DNA of 64,000 nucleotides from Cellulomonas sp. KRMCY2 (GTDB lineage: Bacteria > Actinomycetota > Actinomycetes > Actinomycetales > Cellulomonadaceae), in the NCBI RefSeq assembly GCF_000526515.1, contig NZ_JAGF01000001.1:186001-250000 (forward strand), given 5' to 3'. A program made the position numbers and the translations under genes. Of this stretch, positions 9,289 to 19,156 are shown piece by piece. The stretch's first letter is position 1, and the number at the start of each line of letters is the position of its first letter. The notes below the pieces were generated by a model. The model did no database searches and was not told the origin of the DNA. It saw only the letters and a program-made list of their open reading frames with translations.

Positions 9289-10524
9289 TTACCCAACCGG
9301 AATGTTGGTCTGAGCGTCCGGCAGGCCCGCGAGCACCGCGACACGCGCCAGCAACCGGGCCCCGGCGCCGATCGCACGCTCGTCGATGGTGAAGCCACCC
9401 TGGTGGATGTCGTGCGTGCGGCCGCCCGGGGTCCGGGTGCCCAGACGGACCATCGCCCCGGGCGCCCGGGTGAGCAGCCAGCCGAAGTCCTCGCCACCGA
9501 GGGACTGCTCGGTCAGGACCACGGCATCGGGACCCAGGACCTCGCGTCCGGCGATGTCGATCAACCGGGTCGCCCCGGCGTCGTTCTCCACCGGCGGCAC
9601 CCCGCGGTGCTGGATGACCTCGACCTCGACGCGGTACGGCGCGACGACGTGCTCGACCGCCTCCCGCAGGACTGTCGCGGCCTCCTCCCAGGCGCGCACG
9701 TCGAGGCAGCGCAGCGTCCCGCGGACCGTCCCGGTGGACGGTATGGCGTTGTTGGCGGTCCCGGCGTGCACCTGGCCCCAGGTCAGGTTGACCCCCGAGC
9801 GCGGGTCGAGCCGGCGACCGAGCACCGCCGGCACCTGCGTGATCACCTGGCCGAGCGCGAAGACGACGTCGCCGGTCAGGTGCGGCCGCGAGGTGTGGCC
9901 GCCGGACGCCGTCAGCGTCACCGTGACCGGGTCGGAGGCCGAGGTGATCGGGCCGATCCGGGAGCCGATCCGGCCGACGTCGAGCTTCGGGTCGCAGTGC
10001 ACGGCGAAGATCAGCCCGACACCGTCCATCGCCCCCGCGTCGACCGCGTCGAGCGCGCCACCGGGCTGGATCTCCTCGGCGGCCTGGAAGATCAGCCGGA
10101 CGCCGGTGGACAGCAGCCCGGCCTCGGCGAGCTCCGCGAGGACGAGACCGGCGCCGAGCACCACCGTGGCGTGCACGTCGTGACCGCACGCGTGCGAGAC
10201 GCCGGCGACCGTCGAGTGCCAGGGTTCGCCGCACGCGTCGGCGATCGGCAGGGCGTCGAGGTCGGCCCGCAGGGCGACCCGACGCCGACCTGTCGCGACC
10301 GGGCGAGGGCCCAGGTCGCAGACCAGCCCGGTTCCGGGCAGCAGCCGGGGGGTGAGCCCGGCGGCTCTGAGCCGGGCCGCCACGACATCGGTCGTGCGAC
10401 GTTCGGTGCGGGCGACCTCGGGGTGGGCGTGCAGGTCCCGGCGCAGCGCCACGAGCTCGTCGAGGTGCGCGTCGACGCGCGCGTTGATCCGGTCGACGGT
10501 CACGGTCCGGGCAGCATCGAGCAC
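9289..10524 (-). CDS. M20 family amidohydrolase (aminoacylase/IAA-amino acid hydrolase type)
   Basis: A 411-residue cytosolic metallo-amidohydrolase of the M20D group, which cleaves N-acyl or N-aryl amino acids. Metal-binding residues are visible in SHACGHDVHATVVLGAG (around residue 110) and in FQAAEEIQPGG (around residue 145). RRDLHAHPEVARTE near residue 29 is the typical N-terminal signature, and the dimerisation domain includes GGHTSRPHLTGD. A later histidine is in EVIQHRGVPPVEND. It is co-directional with the nucleoside operon and with the upstream guanylyltransferase but spaced from both. The natural substrate cannot be told from sequence. Confidence 0.88.
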   Translation of the reverse strand: MLDAARTVTVDRINARVDAHLDELVALRRDLHAHPEVARTERRTTDVVAARLRAAGLTPRLLPGTGLVCDLGPRPVATGRRRVALRADLDALPIADACGEPWHSTVAGVSHACGHDVHATVVLGAGLVLAELAEAGLLSTGVRLIFQAAEEIQPGGALDAVDAGAMDGVGLIFAVHCDPKLDVGRIGSRIGPITSASDPVTVTLTASGGHTSRPHLTGDVVFALGQVITQVPAVLGRRLDPRSGVNLTWGQVHAGTANNAIPSTGTVRGTLRCLDVRAWEEAATVLREAVEHVVAPYRVEVEVIQHRGVPPVENDAGATRLIDIAGREVLGPDAVVLTEQSLGGEDFGWLLTRAPGAMVRLGTRTPGGRTHDIHQGGFTIDERAIGAGARLLARVAVLAGLPDAQTNIPVG

Positions 10525-10581
10525 ATCCCGAGCCTAGTCGGGCCGGAATCCGCGGCCCCACCGCCGAGCGACGCCGTCGGC

Positions 10582-10651
10582 GCAGGACCTTCAGAGCAGG
10601 ACCGCCGGAGCAGGACCGTCGGAGCAGGACCGCCGGTGCAGGACCGTCAGA
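10582..10651. repeat. 14-bp tandem repeat, five units
   Basis: Five tandem 14-bp units of the form GCAGGACCGYCGGA (starts at 10582, 10596, 10610, 10624, 10638), with a degenerate sixth. The array fills the gap between the amidohydrolase start and the guanylyltransferase gene and overlaps the stop codon of the latter (10647-10649). Confidence 0.9.
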
Positions 10652-11804
10652 GCAGATCGGTCCGACCTGCGGCGCGCACGGCGTCGACCACGGCCTTGAG
10701 CCCTTGCGCGTGGCTGCGTGTGGTGACCAGCAGCGCGTCCGGCAGGTCGACGACGACGAGATCGTCCAGCCCGAGGATCGTGACCAGGCGCCCGCCCTGC
10801 GGCACGACGAGCGAGCCGGTCGCGTCGACGGTCAGCACCTGACCGACGTCGCCCAGCACGCGCGTGCCCACCCCATCCGTCGGCGGCAGCAGCGAGCCGA
10901 GGGAGGCGAAGTCGCCGACGTCGTCCCAGCGGAAGTCGCCGGGGACGACCGCGACCCCGCCGGCGGCCGCGACCGGCTCGGCGATCGCGTAGTCGATCGC
11001 GATCTTCTCCAGCTCGGGCCAGGTCGATGCCATGACCTCAGCCCGCTGCGGCGTGTCCCAGGCGGCCGCGATCGCCCGCAGACCTGCGTGCAGCGCGGGG
11101 TGCAGCTCGGCCAGGTGGTCGAGCAGGACCTGCGCCCGCACGATGAACATGCCCGCGTTCCAGCGGTACTCACCGGTCTCGAGATAGCGCGCCGCCGTCT
11201 GCGCGTCCGGCTTCTCGGTGAAGCCGAGCGAGTGCCGCGCGCCGGGGGCGCCCGTCAGGCCGAGCTGCTCCCCCATCCGGAGGTAGCCGAATGCGGTCGA
11301 CGGGCTGCTGGCCGCGATCCCGACCGTCACCACGTACCCGGCGCGGGCTGCGGCGACCCCCTGCCGGACGGCGTCGGCGAAGCCGGGTCCGGCGTCGATC
11401 ACGTGGTCGGCCGCGAACGAGCCGATTACCACGTCACCCTCGCGTTCGGCCAGGACAGCCGCGGCGAGGCCGATGGCGGCCATCGAGTCGCGCGGTGAGG
11501 GCTCGGTCAGGACCGCGCCCGCACCCAGCTCGGGCAGCTGGGCCCGCACGGCGTCCTCGTGCCGCTCACCGGTGACCACGACGACGCCGTCGGGCCCGGT
11601 CAGGGGCAGCAGCCGGTCGAGGGTCTCCTGGAGCAGGGTGCGGCCGCTGCCGGTCAGGTCGTGCAGGAACTTCGGCGCACCGGCGCGCGACAGCGGCCAC
11701 AAACGCGTCCCTGCGCCGCCGGCCGGCACGACGGCGCGGAAGCCCGGGATCGTCCGGTCGGTGGCCAGGTCGGCAGGCAGGTCGGCAGGCAGCGTGGGAA
11801 CCAT
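10647..11804 (-). CDS. manC: mannose-1-phosphate guanylyltransferase
   Basis: Makes GDP-mannose from mannose 1-phosphate and GTP, the donor for cell-envelope mannosylation. The protein is 385 residues from the ATG at 11804 (MVPTLPADLPAD); a longer in-frame reading is possible but starts inside the sdh promoter region. Nucleotidyltransferase landmarks are present: AVVPAGGAGTRLWPLSR (about residues 20-36) with the catalytic lysine in APKFLHDLTG, then GFTEKPDAQTA and WNAGMFI. There is no fused phosphomannose isomerase domain. It is divergent from sdhC. A PIG-V-like mannosyltransferase elsewhere in the window is a plausible end user of mannose chemistry. The symbol could equally be manB by actinobacterial usage. 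Confidence 0.9.
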   Translation of the reverse strand: MVPTLPADLPADLATDRTIPGFRAVVPAGGAGTRLWPLSRAGAPKFLHDLTGSGRTLLQETLDRLLPLTGPDGVVVVTGERHEDAVRAQLPELGAGAVLTEPSPRDSMAAIGLAAAVLAEREGDVVIGSFAADHVIDAGPGFADAVRQGVAAARAGYVVTVGIAASSPSTAFGYLRMGEQLGLTGAPGARHSLGFTEKPDAQTAARYLETGEYRWNAGMFIVRAQVLLDHLAELHPALHAGLRAIAAAWDTPQRAEVMASTWPELEKIAIDYAIAEPVAAAGGVAVVPGDFRWDDVGDFASLGSLLPPTDGVGTRVLGDVGQVLTVDATGSLVVPQGGRLVTILGLDDLVVVDLPDALLVTTRSHAQGLKAVVDAVRAAGRTDLL

Positions 11805-12004
11805 GCGCCGATCCTGCCAGGTCGACGACGTCTGGCGGCTCGGCCTGTGGTGTTGGTCACACTCACCGGGCGGCAGGGACCTGCGACCGTTGCGCGCAGC
11901 CGCCACCGACTGCGGTGTCGATAGAGTCGTCGTCGTACAGTGGCAAGCGTCTTCGACCCACCGACCTGACGACGCCGTCACCCGATCTGCCGGGAGGATC
12001 ACCA
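11805..12004. promoter_or_regulatory. divergent promoter region between manC and sdhC
   Basis: This 200-bp gap separates the leftward manC start from the rightward sdhCDAB operon, so it should carry both promoters. A TAGAGT hexamer at 11922-11927 resembles a -10 element for sdhC, but no convincing -35 is visible. Confidence 0.35.
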
Positions 12005-12385
12005 GTGCCCGAAGCACCGGCTGGCACGCTCTACCGCGGCCGCGAGGGGATGTGGTCCTGGGTCGCCCATCGGGTGACCGGCTTCCTGATCTTCTTCTTC
12101 CTGCTGGTCCACGTGCTCGACACCTCGCTCGTGCGGGTGTCGCCCGAGGCGTACAACGCGGTCATCGGCACGTACAAGAACCCGATCATGGGTCTGGGCG
12201 AGGCAGGCCTCGTCGCGGCGATCGTCTTCCACGCCTACAACGGCATCCGGGTGATGCTGGTCGACTTCTGGTCCAAGGGACCGCGGTACCACCGCGTGAT
12301 GCTCTGGATCGTCGTCGGGCTGTTCGTCGTCACGATGGCCGGATTCCTGCCACGTCACCTGATGAACGTGTTCGGGGAGCACTGA
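12005..12385 (+). CDS. sdhC: succinate dehydrogenase cytochrome b556 subunit
   Basis: One of two membrane anchors of succinate dehydrogenase (complex II), carrying haem b and the quinone site. The 126-residue protein starts at GTG 12005, chosen because GGGAGG lies about 10 bases upstream; an ATG at 11915 would add a non-conserved extension. WSWVAHRVTGFLIFFFLLVH is the first membrane helix with the conserved haem-region histidines, and two more helices follow (VAAIVFHAYNGIRVM and VMLWIVVGLFVVTMAGF). The stop overlaps the sdhD start by one base (TGATG). First gene of sdhCDAB. Confidence 0.93.
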   Translation: MPEAPAGTLYRGREGMWSWVAHRVTGFLIFFFLLVHVLDTSLVRVSPEAYNAVIGTYKNPIMGLGEAGLVAAIVFHAYNGIRVMLVDFWSKGPRYHRVMLWIVVGLFVVTMAGFLPRHLMNVFGEH

Positions 12386-12840
12386 TGGCACAGCTCGCGA
12401 CGCCGGCGCTGGCAGCACCGCGCAGCCCTCGCAACCGGCGGACCACCCGGACCAACTACGAGATGTACGGCTGGGTCTTCATGCGCGCGTCCGGCGTGCT
12501 GCTGGTCGTCCTGATCTTCGGTCACCTGTTCATGAACCTCATCGACGGTGACGGCATCAGCGCTGTCGACTTCGGCTTCGTCGCCGGCAAGTGGGCCTCG
12601 CCGCTGTGGCAGGTCTGGGACCTGCTGATGCTCTGGCTGGCGATGATCCATGGCACGAACGGGGTCCGGACGATCATCAACGACTACGCCGAGCGGACCG
12701 GGACACGGCTCGTCCTCAAGAGCGCCCTGTACCTGGCCTTCGTCGTGACCGTCGTGCTGGGCACGCTGGTGATCTTCACGTTCGACCCGTGCCCCACCGG
12801 GAGCCCCGCCGACCTGCTGCCCTCCTTCTGCACCGCCTGA
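12385..12840 (+). CDS. sdhD: succinate dehydrogenase hydrophobic membrane anchor subunit
   Basis: Second membrane anchor of complex II, 151 residues, starting at the ATG that shares a base with the sdhC stop. Three membrane helices are visible: [39 protein letters not shown] and [18 protein letters not shown]. Histidines in the first two (GHLF and IHGTNG) fit the haem-ligand positions. The short N-terminal stretch is basic and cytoplasmic. A 52-base gap with a GAAGGA ribosome-binding site leads to sdhA. Confidence 0.93.
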   Translation: MAQLATPALAAPRSPRNRRTTRTNYEMYGWVFMRASGVLLVVLIFGHLFMNLIDGDGISAVDFGFVAGKWASPLWQVWDLLMLWLAMIHGTNGVRTIINDYAERTGTRLVLKSALYLAFVVTVVLGTLVIFTFDPCPTGSPADLLPSFCTA

Positions 12841-12892
12841 CCACGCGGATCACGTACCCGCCTGCCCCGACCGACGAAGGACTGACAACCTG

Positions 12893-14674
12893 ATGCAGAC
12901 CCACCAGTACGACGTCGTCATCGTGGGCGCTGGGGGCGCGGGCATGCGGGCGGCCCTGGAGTCCTCCACGCGCGCCCGGACCGCTGTGCTGAGCAAGCTC
13001 TACCCCACCCGGTCGCACACCGGCGCGGCACAGGGTGGCATGTGCGCCGCTCTGGCCAACGTCGAGGAGGACAACTGGGAGTGGCACACGTTCGACACGG
13101 TCAAGGGCGGTGACTACCTGGTCGACCAGGACGCCGCCGAGGTGATGGCGAAGGAGGCCATCGACGCCGTGCTCGACCTGGAGCGGATGGGGCTGCCGTT
13201 CAACCGCACCCCGGACGGCAAGATCGACCAGCGCCGCTTCGGCGGGCACACGCGCGACCACGGCCAGGCGCCCGTCCGCCGGGCCTGCTACGCGGCCGAC
13301 CGCACCGGCCACATGATCCTGCAGACCCTCTACCAGCAGTGCGTCAAGCAGGACGTGGAGTTCTTCAACGAGTTCTACGTGCTCGACGTCCTGCTCACCG
13401 CCGACCTGTCGGCGGGCGACGTGCCGGACGGCGAACCCGTCGCCGTGACCGGTGTCGTCGCGTACGAGCTGGCCACCGGAGAGATCCACGTGTTCAGCGC
13501 CAAGGCGGTCATCTTCGCCACCGGCGGCGCCGGCAAGATCTTCAAGACGACGTCCAACGCGCACACCCTGACCGGCGACGGCATGGCGCTGGCCCTGCGC
13601 CGCGGCATCCCGCTGGAGGACCTGGAGTTCTTCCAGTTCCACCCGACCGGCCTCGCGGGCCTCGGGATCCTCCTGTCGGAGGCCGCCCGGGGCGAGGGCG
13701 CCATCCTGCGCAACAGCGAGGGCGAGCGTTTCATGGAGCGCTACGCCCCGACGATCAAGGACCTCGCCCCGCGCGACATCGTGGCCCGGGCGATGGCCAA
13801 CGAGGTGCGCGAAGGACGCGGGACCGGCCCGAACAAGGACTACGTGCTGCTCGACCTGACGCACCTCGAGCCGGCGCACATCGACGCGAAGCTGCCCGAC
13901 ATCACCGAGTTCGCCCGGACCTACCTGGGCATCGAGCCGTACACCGAGCCGATCCCGGTCTACCCGACGGCGCACTACGCGATGGGCGGGATCCCGACCA
14001 CCATCCAGACCGAGGTGCTGCGCAACAACACCGACGTCGTGCACGGGCTGTTCGCCGCCGGCGAGGTCGCGTGCGTCTCGGTGCACGGCTCGAACCGCCT
14101 GGGCACCAACTCCCTGCTCGACATCAACGTCTTCGGCAAGCGCGCCGGCATCGCTGCGGCGACCTACGCGGCGGGCGCCACGTGGGGCGCCCTCCCGCCG
14201 GACCCGGCCGCTGCGGTCATCGGCGAGCTCGAGCGGATGCGCGACCAGCCGCAGGGCGAACGGGTCTCCGACCTGCGCCGGACGCTGCAGGAGTCGATGG
14301 ACATGAATGCGCAGGTGTTCCGGACGGCCGCGTCGCTGACCACGGCACTGGCCGACATCACCGAGGTCAGGCGGCGCTACCGCTCGGTCAGCGTCCAGGA
14401 CAAGGGCCGGCGGTTCAACACCGACCTGCTGGAAGCGATCGAGCTGGGCTTCCTGATCGACCTCGCCGAGATCGTCGTCGTCGGCGCGCTGGCCCGCGAG
14501 GAGTCGCGCGGTGGGCACTTCCGGGAGGACTTCCCGACCCGCGACGACGCGAAGTACATGAAGCACACGATGGCCTACGTCCGTCCGTCCACGACGGGGG
14601 TCGGCACCGAGGTCCGCCTCGACCACAAGCCGGTGACCGTCACCCGCTACCAGCCGATGGAGCGCAAGTACTGA
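12893..14674 (+). CDS. sdhA: succinate dehydrogenase flavoprotein subunit
   Basis: Catalytic FAD subunit of complex II, oxidising succinate to fumarate. At 593 residues it is the normal size. The Rossmann motif [15 protein letters not shown] lies at residues 8-22, the histidine that covalently binds FAD is in [16 protein letters not shown], and active-site segments include [20 protein letters not shown] (split at TRDHG) and [10 protein letters not shown]. The C-terminal helical domain carries the [12 protein letters not shown] segment. The start has a GAAGGA site eight bases upstream, and the stop overlaps sdhB by one base. Confidence 0.97.
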   Translation: MQTHQYDVVIVGAGGAGMRAALESSTRARTAVLSKLYPTRSHTGAAQGGMCAALANVEEDNWEWHTFDTVKGGDYLVDQDAAEVMAKEAIDAVLDLERMGLPFNRTPDGKIDQRRFGGHTRDHGQAPVRRACYAADRTGHMILQTLYQQCVKQDVEFFNEFYVLDVLLTADLSAGDVPDGEPVAVTGVVAYELATGEIHVFSAKAVIFATGGAGKIFKTTSNAHTLTGDGMALALRRGIPLEDLEFFQFHPTGLAGLGILLSEAARGEGAILRNSEGERFMERYAPTIKDLAPRDIVARAMANEVREGRGTGPNKDYVLLDLTHLEPAHIDAKLPDITEFARTYLGIEPYTEPIPVYPTAHYAMGGIPTTIQTEVLRNNTDVVHGLFAAGEVACVSVHGSNRLGTNSLLDINVFGKRAGIAAATYAAGATWGALPPDPAAAVIGELERMRDQPQGERVSDLRRTLQESMDMNAQVFRTAASLTTALADITEVRRRYRSVSVQDKGRRFNTDLLEAIELGFLIDLAEIVVVGALAREESRGGHFREDFPTRDDAKYMKHTMAYVRPSTTGVGTEVRLDHKPVTVTRYQPMERKY

Positions 14675-15447
14675 TGACCGCCGTCCAGGAGAACACCGGG
14701 GGTGCCCCCGGCCCGACCCCCGCGGTCGGCGCCATCCCGAGCTTCGACGTGACCCTGCGCATCCGGCGCTTCGACCCGGACGGCAGTCCCGAGTCGTACT
14801 GGGAGGAGTTCACGGTCACCGCGCACGGCACCGACCGTGTGCTCGATGCGATGCACAAGGTCAAGTGGGAGGTCGACGGCTCCCTGACGTTCCGGCGCTC
14901 GTGCGCGCACGGCATCTGCGGGTCCGACGCGATGCGGATCAACGGCCGCAACCGGCTCGCGTGCAAGGTCCTGCTCAAGGACCTCAACCCCGATCAGCCG
15001 ATCACCATCGAGCCGATCAAGGGTCTGCCGGTCCTCAAGGACCTGGTCGTCGACATGGAGCCGTTCTTCGCGTCCTACCGCGAGATCATGCCGTTCCTGA
15101 TCACCGGCACGAACCAGCCCAGCCGGGAGCGGCTGCAGTCCGCCGAGGAGCACGCACGCTACGAGGACACCACGAAGTGCATCCTGTGCGCCGCCTGCAC
15201 GTCGTCCTGCCCGGTCTTCTGGACCGATGGCCAGTACTTCGGCCCGGCGGCCATCGTCAGCGCGCACCGGTTCATCTTCGACAGCCGGGACGAGGGTGGC
15301 GCACAGCGTCTGGAGATCCTCAACGATCGGGAGGGCGTGTGGCGCTGTCGCACGGTCTTCAACTGCACCGAGGCCTGCCCGCGCGGCATCGAGGTCACGA
15401 AGGCCATCCAAGAGGTCAAGCGCGCCATGATCACCCGCGCGTTCTGA
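14674..15447 (+). CDS. sdhB: succinate dehydrogenase iron-sulfur subunit
   Basis: Carries electrons from FAD to quinone through three iron-sulfur clusters. The 257-residue protein has the [2Fe-2S] ligands in RRSCAHGICGSDAMRI with a fourth cysteine in NRLACKVL. The [4Fe-4S] and [3Fe-4S] ligands are in CILCAACTSSCP and CTEACPRGIEV. It begins at the ATG overlapping the sdhA stop (TGATG), so the two are translationally coupled. Last gene of sdhCDAB; a tandem-repeat array rather than a clear hairpin follows it. Confidence 0.97.
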   Translation: MTAVQENTGGAPGPTPAVGAIPSFDVTLRIRRFDPDGSPESYWEEFTVTAHGTDRVLDAMHKVKWEVDGSLTFRRSCAHGICGSDAMRINGRNRLACKVLLKDLNPDQPITIEPIKGLPVLKDLVVDMEPFFASYREIMPFLITGTNQPSRERLQSAEEHARYEDTTKCILCAACTSSCPVFWTDGQYFGPAAIVSAHRFIFDSRDEGGAQRLEILNDREGVWRCRTVFNCTEACPRGIEVTKAIQEVKRAMITRAF

Positions 15448-15464
15448 CCCTGGCCCGACCCCGT

Positions 15465-15564
15465 CCCGACCCCGAGTGGAGCGGCCCGACCCCGAGTGGA
15501 GCGGCCCGACCCCGAGTGGCGCGTCCCGACCCCGAGTGGAGCGGCCCGACCCCGAGTGGCGCGT
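15465..15564. repeat. 20-bp tandem repeat, five units
   Basis: Five tandem 20-bp units starting at 15465, 15485, 15505, 15525 and 15545, core CCCGACCCCGAGTGG followed by AGCGG or CGCGT. The array begins 17 bases after the sdhB stop; a degenerate sixth copy leads into a GC-rich palindromic element. Confidence 0.92.
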
Positions 15565-15572
15565 CCCGACCC

Positions 15573-15606
15573 CGACGCGCCGGCGCGCCCAGGACCGAAC
15601 GCTCCA
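15573..15606 (+). repeat. 34-bp intergenic element, left copy
   Basis: A GC palindrome (GCGCCGGCGCGC) followed by an AACGCTCCAC tail. Its reverse complement recurs at 16927-16960 with about five differences, so two copies in inverted orientation bracket the DUF559-type gene. A direct partial copy continues to 16980, where the AACGCTCCAC tail recurs several times. Confidence 0.7.
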
Positions 15607-15663
15607 CACCGTCGTGACGCGACAGGTACCGCCGCAGGATGCCGATGCCCCGCGGCCGCGGGC

Positions 15664-16653
15664 TCAGGTCGCTGTGATCACCCATCGACGGTCGCGCGCC
15701 GCGCGGCCCGCCGCACGGCGATAGGCCGATCGCAGCCTCCCCTGCCACCGGTCCGCCCGACCGTTCGGGTCGATGTCCGCCGACGTCGCACGCGCGACCA
15801 CCAGACCCAGCTCCTCGAGCGACTCCTGGCGCTGCGCGTCTCGGCTCCGCCGCACTGCGTCGGCGTGCAGCGCACCGTCGTACTCACCCACCACCCCGTG
15901 AACCTGGTCGATGAGGTCGACCCGACCCACGAACCGCCCGGATCCATCCCTGACGACCAGGTTGCACGCCGGGCGCGGCTGGCCGGCGGCGATCCATGCA
16001 CAACGCATCAGGGTCTCCTGCGGCGACTCCGCTCCCCCGTCCATCAGCCCGACGACGCGTTGCGCAGCTGGGCGCCCCCGGCACCCCGCCCGCTGGTCGA
16101 CCATCGCCGCGAGGTCGTCGGCGTCGATCAGGCCGAGACGGAGCATGCGGTCGACGGCGACCAGCGCCCTGGCGAGCGGCAGCAGCCGTGCGAGGTCGAG
16201 CGCGGTTCGCAGCGGAGAGGTGACCCGGACGCCCGAGCGGAAGCACACCTCGTCGTCGCGCACAGGGCTCCGGAAGACGCGGACGTCCGCCCTGAGTGCG
16301 AGGCGACTCTCGCGAGGCGCACAGATGAGGATGCGCGCCGGACCGTCGGCGCGGCGGCCGCGCATCGGCTCCTCCCATCGTCGGCCACCGTCGAACACCT
16401 CGAGCGTGTCTCGCCCGGCCGCTCTCTCGTGCAGACGCGCCGCCGCCCAGCCACCGATCACGCTGTGCTCCGGGAGCTGCGCAGCCACGGCTGCGATCCG
16501 GACGTCGGGGTGCTCGGGGTCCACGGCGCTGGGCACCCGGAGCCCCCGTCGGACGGTGACGAACTCGCGTCCCTGCAGGACGACGCGCGAGATCCCGGCG
16601 GCAGGTGCGTCACGGGTACGCAGGGTGTACGGCAGCGGATCGGGCTCGAGCAC
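15664..16653 (-). CDS. DUF559-type protein with AbiEi-like N-terminus
   Basis: A protein of about 329 residues, common in high-GC actinobacteria. The N-terminal third (YTLRTRDAPAAGISRVVLQG ... VRRGLRVP) resembles the winged-helix AbiEi antitoxin N-domain. The C-terminus, with VGRVDLIDQVHGVVGEYDG and then RQESLEELGLVVARATSAD, resembles the DUF559/Vsr-like PD-(D/E)xK nuclease fold, with candidate acidic residues in VDL and EYD. No AbiEii-like toxin partner is adjacent. The start is uncertain: GTG 16653 is used, GTG 16677 is possible. The gene stands alone between two repeat-rich gaps and is flanked by inverted copies of a 34-bp element. Confidence 0.75.
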   Translation of the reverse strand: MLEPDPLPYTLRTRDAPAAGISRVVLQGREFVTVRRGLRVPSAVDPEHPDVRIAAVAAQLPEHSVIGGWAAARLHERAAGRDTLEVFDGGRRWEEPMRGRRADGPARILICAPRESRLALRADVRVFRSPVRDDEVCFRSGVRVTSPLRTALDLARLLPLARALVAVDRMLRLGLIDADDLAAMVDQRAGCRGRPAAQRVVGLMDGGAESPQETLMRCAWIAAGQPRPACNLVVRDGSGRFVGRVDLIDQVHGVVGEYDGALHADAVRRSRDAQRQESLEELGLVVARATSADIDPNGRADRWQGRLRSAYRRAAGRAARDRRWVITAT

Positions 16654-16767
16654 GGTCGAGGCTCGCAGCCACAGCACGCACGATCGGCGGGAGGCCACTG
16701 TCGCCTGTGCACGGACCGGACACGTCGGTGCCCTGTGGTCCCGGCACGCAGCCGTCGGACCGACCAC

Positions 16768-16857
16768 CGTCAGCCGCTCAACCACCCTCGGCCGCTCAAC
16801 CACCCTCAGCCCCTCGACCAGCCTCAGCCCCCCGACCAGCCTCAGCCGCTCGACCAC
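16768..16857. repeat. 18-bp tandem repeat, five units
   Basis: Five imperfect 18-bp units of the form CCTCAGCCGCTCGACCAC, starting at 16768, 16786, 16804, 16822 and 16840. They occur in non-coding DNA upstream of the DUF559-type gene. Confidence 0.85.
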
Positions 16858-16926
16858 CCCGCCGCCCGGGCGATCACCCGTCACCGGGACGATCGCCCAA
16901 CACCGGGGCGACGGCTGCCCCCACGC

Positions 16927-16980
16927 CAGTAGAGCGTTCGACCCTGGACACGCCGGCGCGCCGAGGGTGCAACGCTCCAC
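16927..16980. repeat. 34-bp intergenic element, right (inverted) copy with hairpin
   Basis: The first 34 bases are the reverse complement of the element at 15573-15606. Arms GAGCGTT (from 16931) and AACGCTC (ending near 16977), with inner GACCCT/AGGGT pairing, can fold into one hairpin around the GC palindrome. It lies downstream of the leftward RNA ligase-like gene, so it might also end its transcript. Confidence 0.6.
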
Positions 16981-17025
16981 TCGCCGACGGAACGCTCCAC
17001 ACGCCGGCGGAACGCTCCACATCCG

Positions 17026-17095
17026 GCGGGCGGGCGGGTCGCGGACCGGCGGGCGGGCGGGTCGCGGACCGGCGGGCGGGCGGTAGGCCGCGGGC
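17026..17095. repeat. 23-bp GGCGGG-rich tandem repeat
   Basis: About two and a half copies of a 23-bp unit built of GGCGGGCGGGCGGG followed by TCGCGGACC. It runs up to the stop codon of the RNA ligase-like gene. Confidence 0.7.
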
Positions 17096-17098
17096 GGG

Positions 17099-19127
<2,029 letters not shown>

Positions 19128-19156
19128 GGCGTCAGACTAGCCGCGCGCGGGCGGGT

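Larger units (their letters stand above)
16654..17098. other. 445-bp repeat-filled intergenic region
   Basis: I see no gene here. From left to right it holds five 18-bp tandem units (16768-16857), an inverted-repeat element at about 16927-16980, copies of the AACGCTCCAC tail up to about 17020, and a 23-bp GGCGGG-rich repeat (about 17026-17095). It separates the DUF559-type gene from the RNA ligase-like gene, both leftward. Confidence 0.7.

Noticed and set aside
11915-12004. Upstream ATG as the sdhC start
   Set aside because: Adds 30 non-conserved residues and lacks a ribosome-binding site; GTG 12005 has GGGAGG in good position.
15465-15564. Possible CRISPR array from regularly repeated 20-bp units
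   Set aside because: Units are directly adjacent with no spacers and no cas genes are present.
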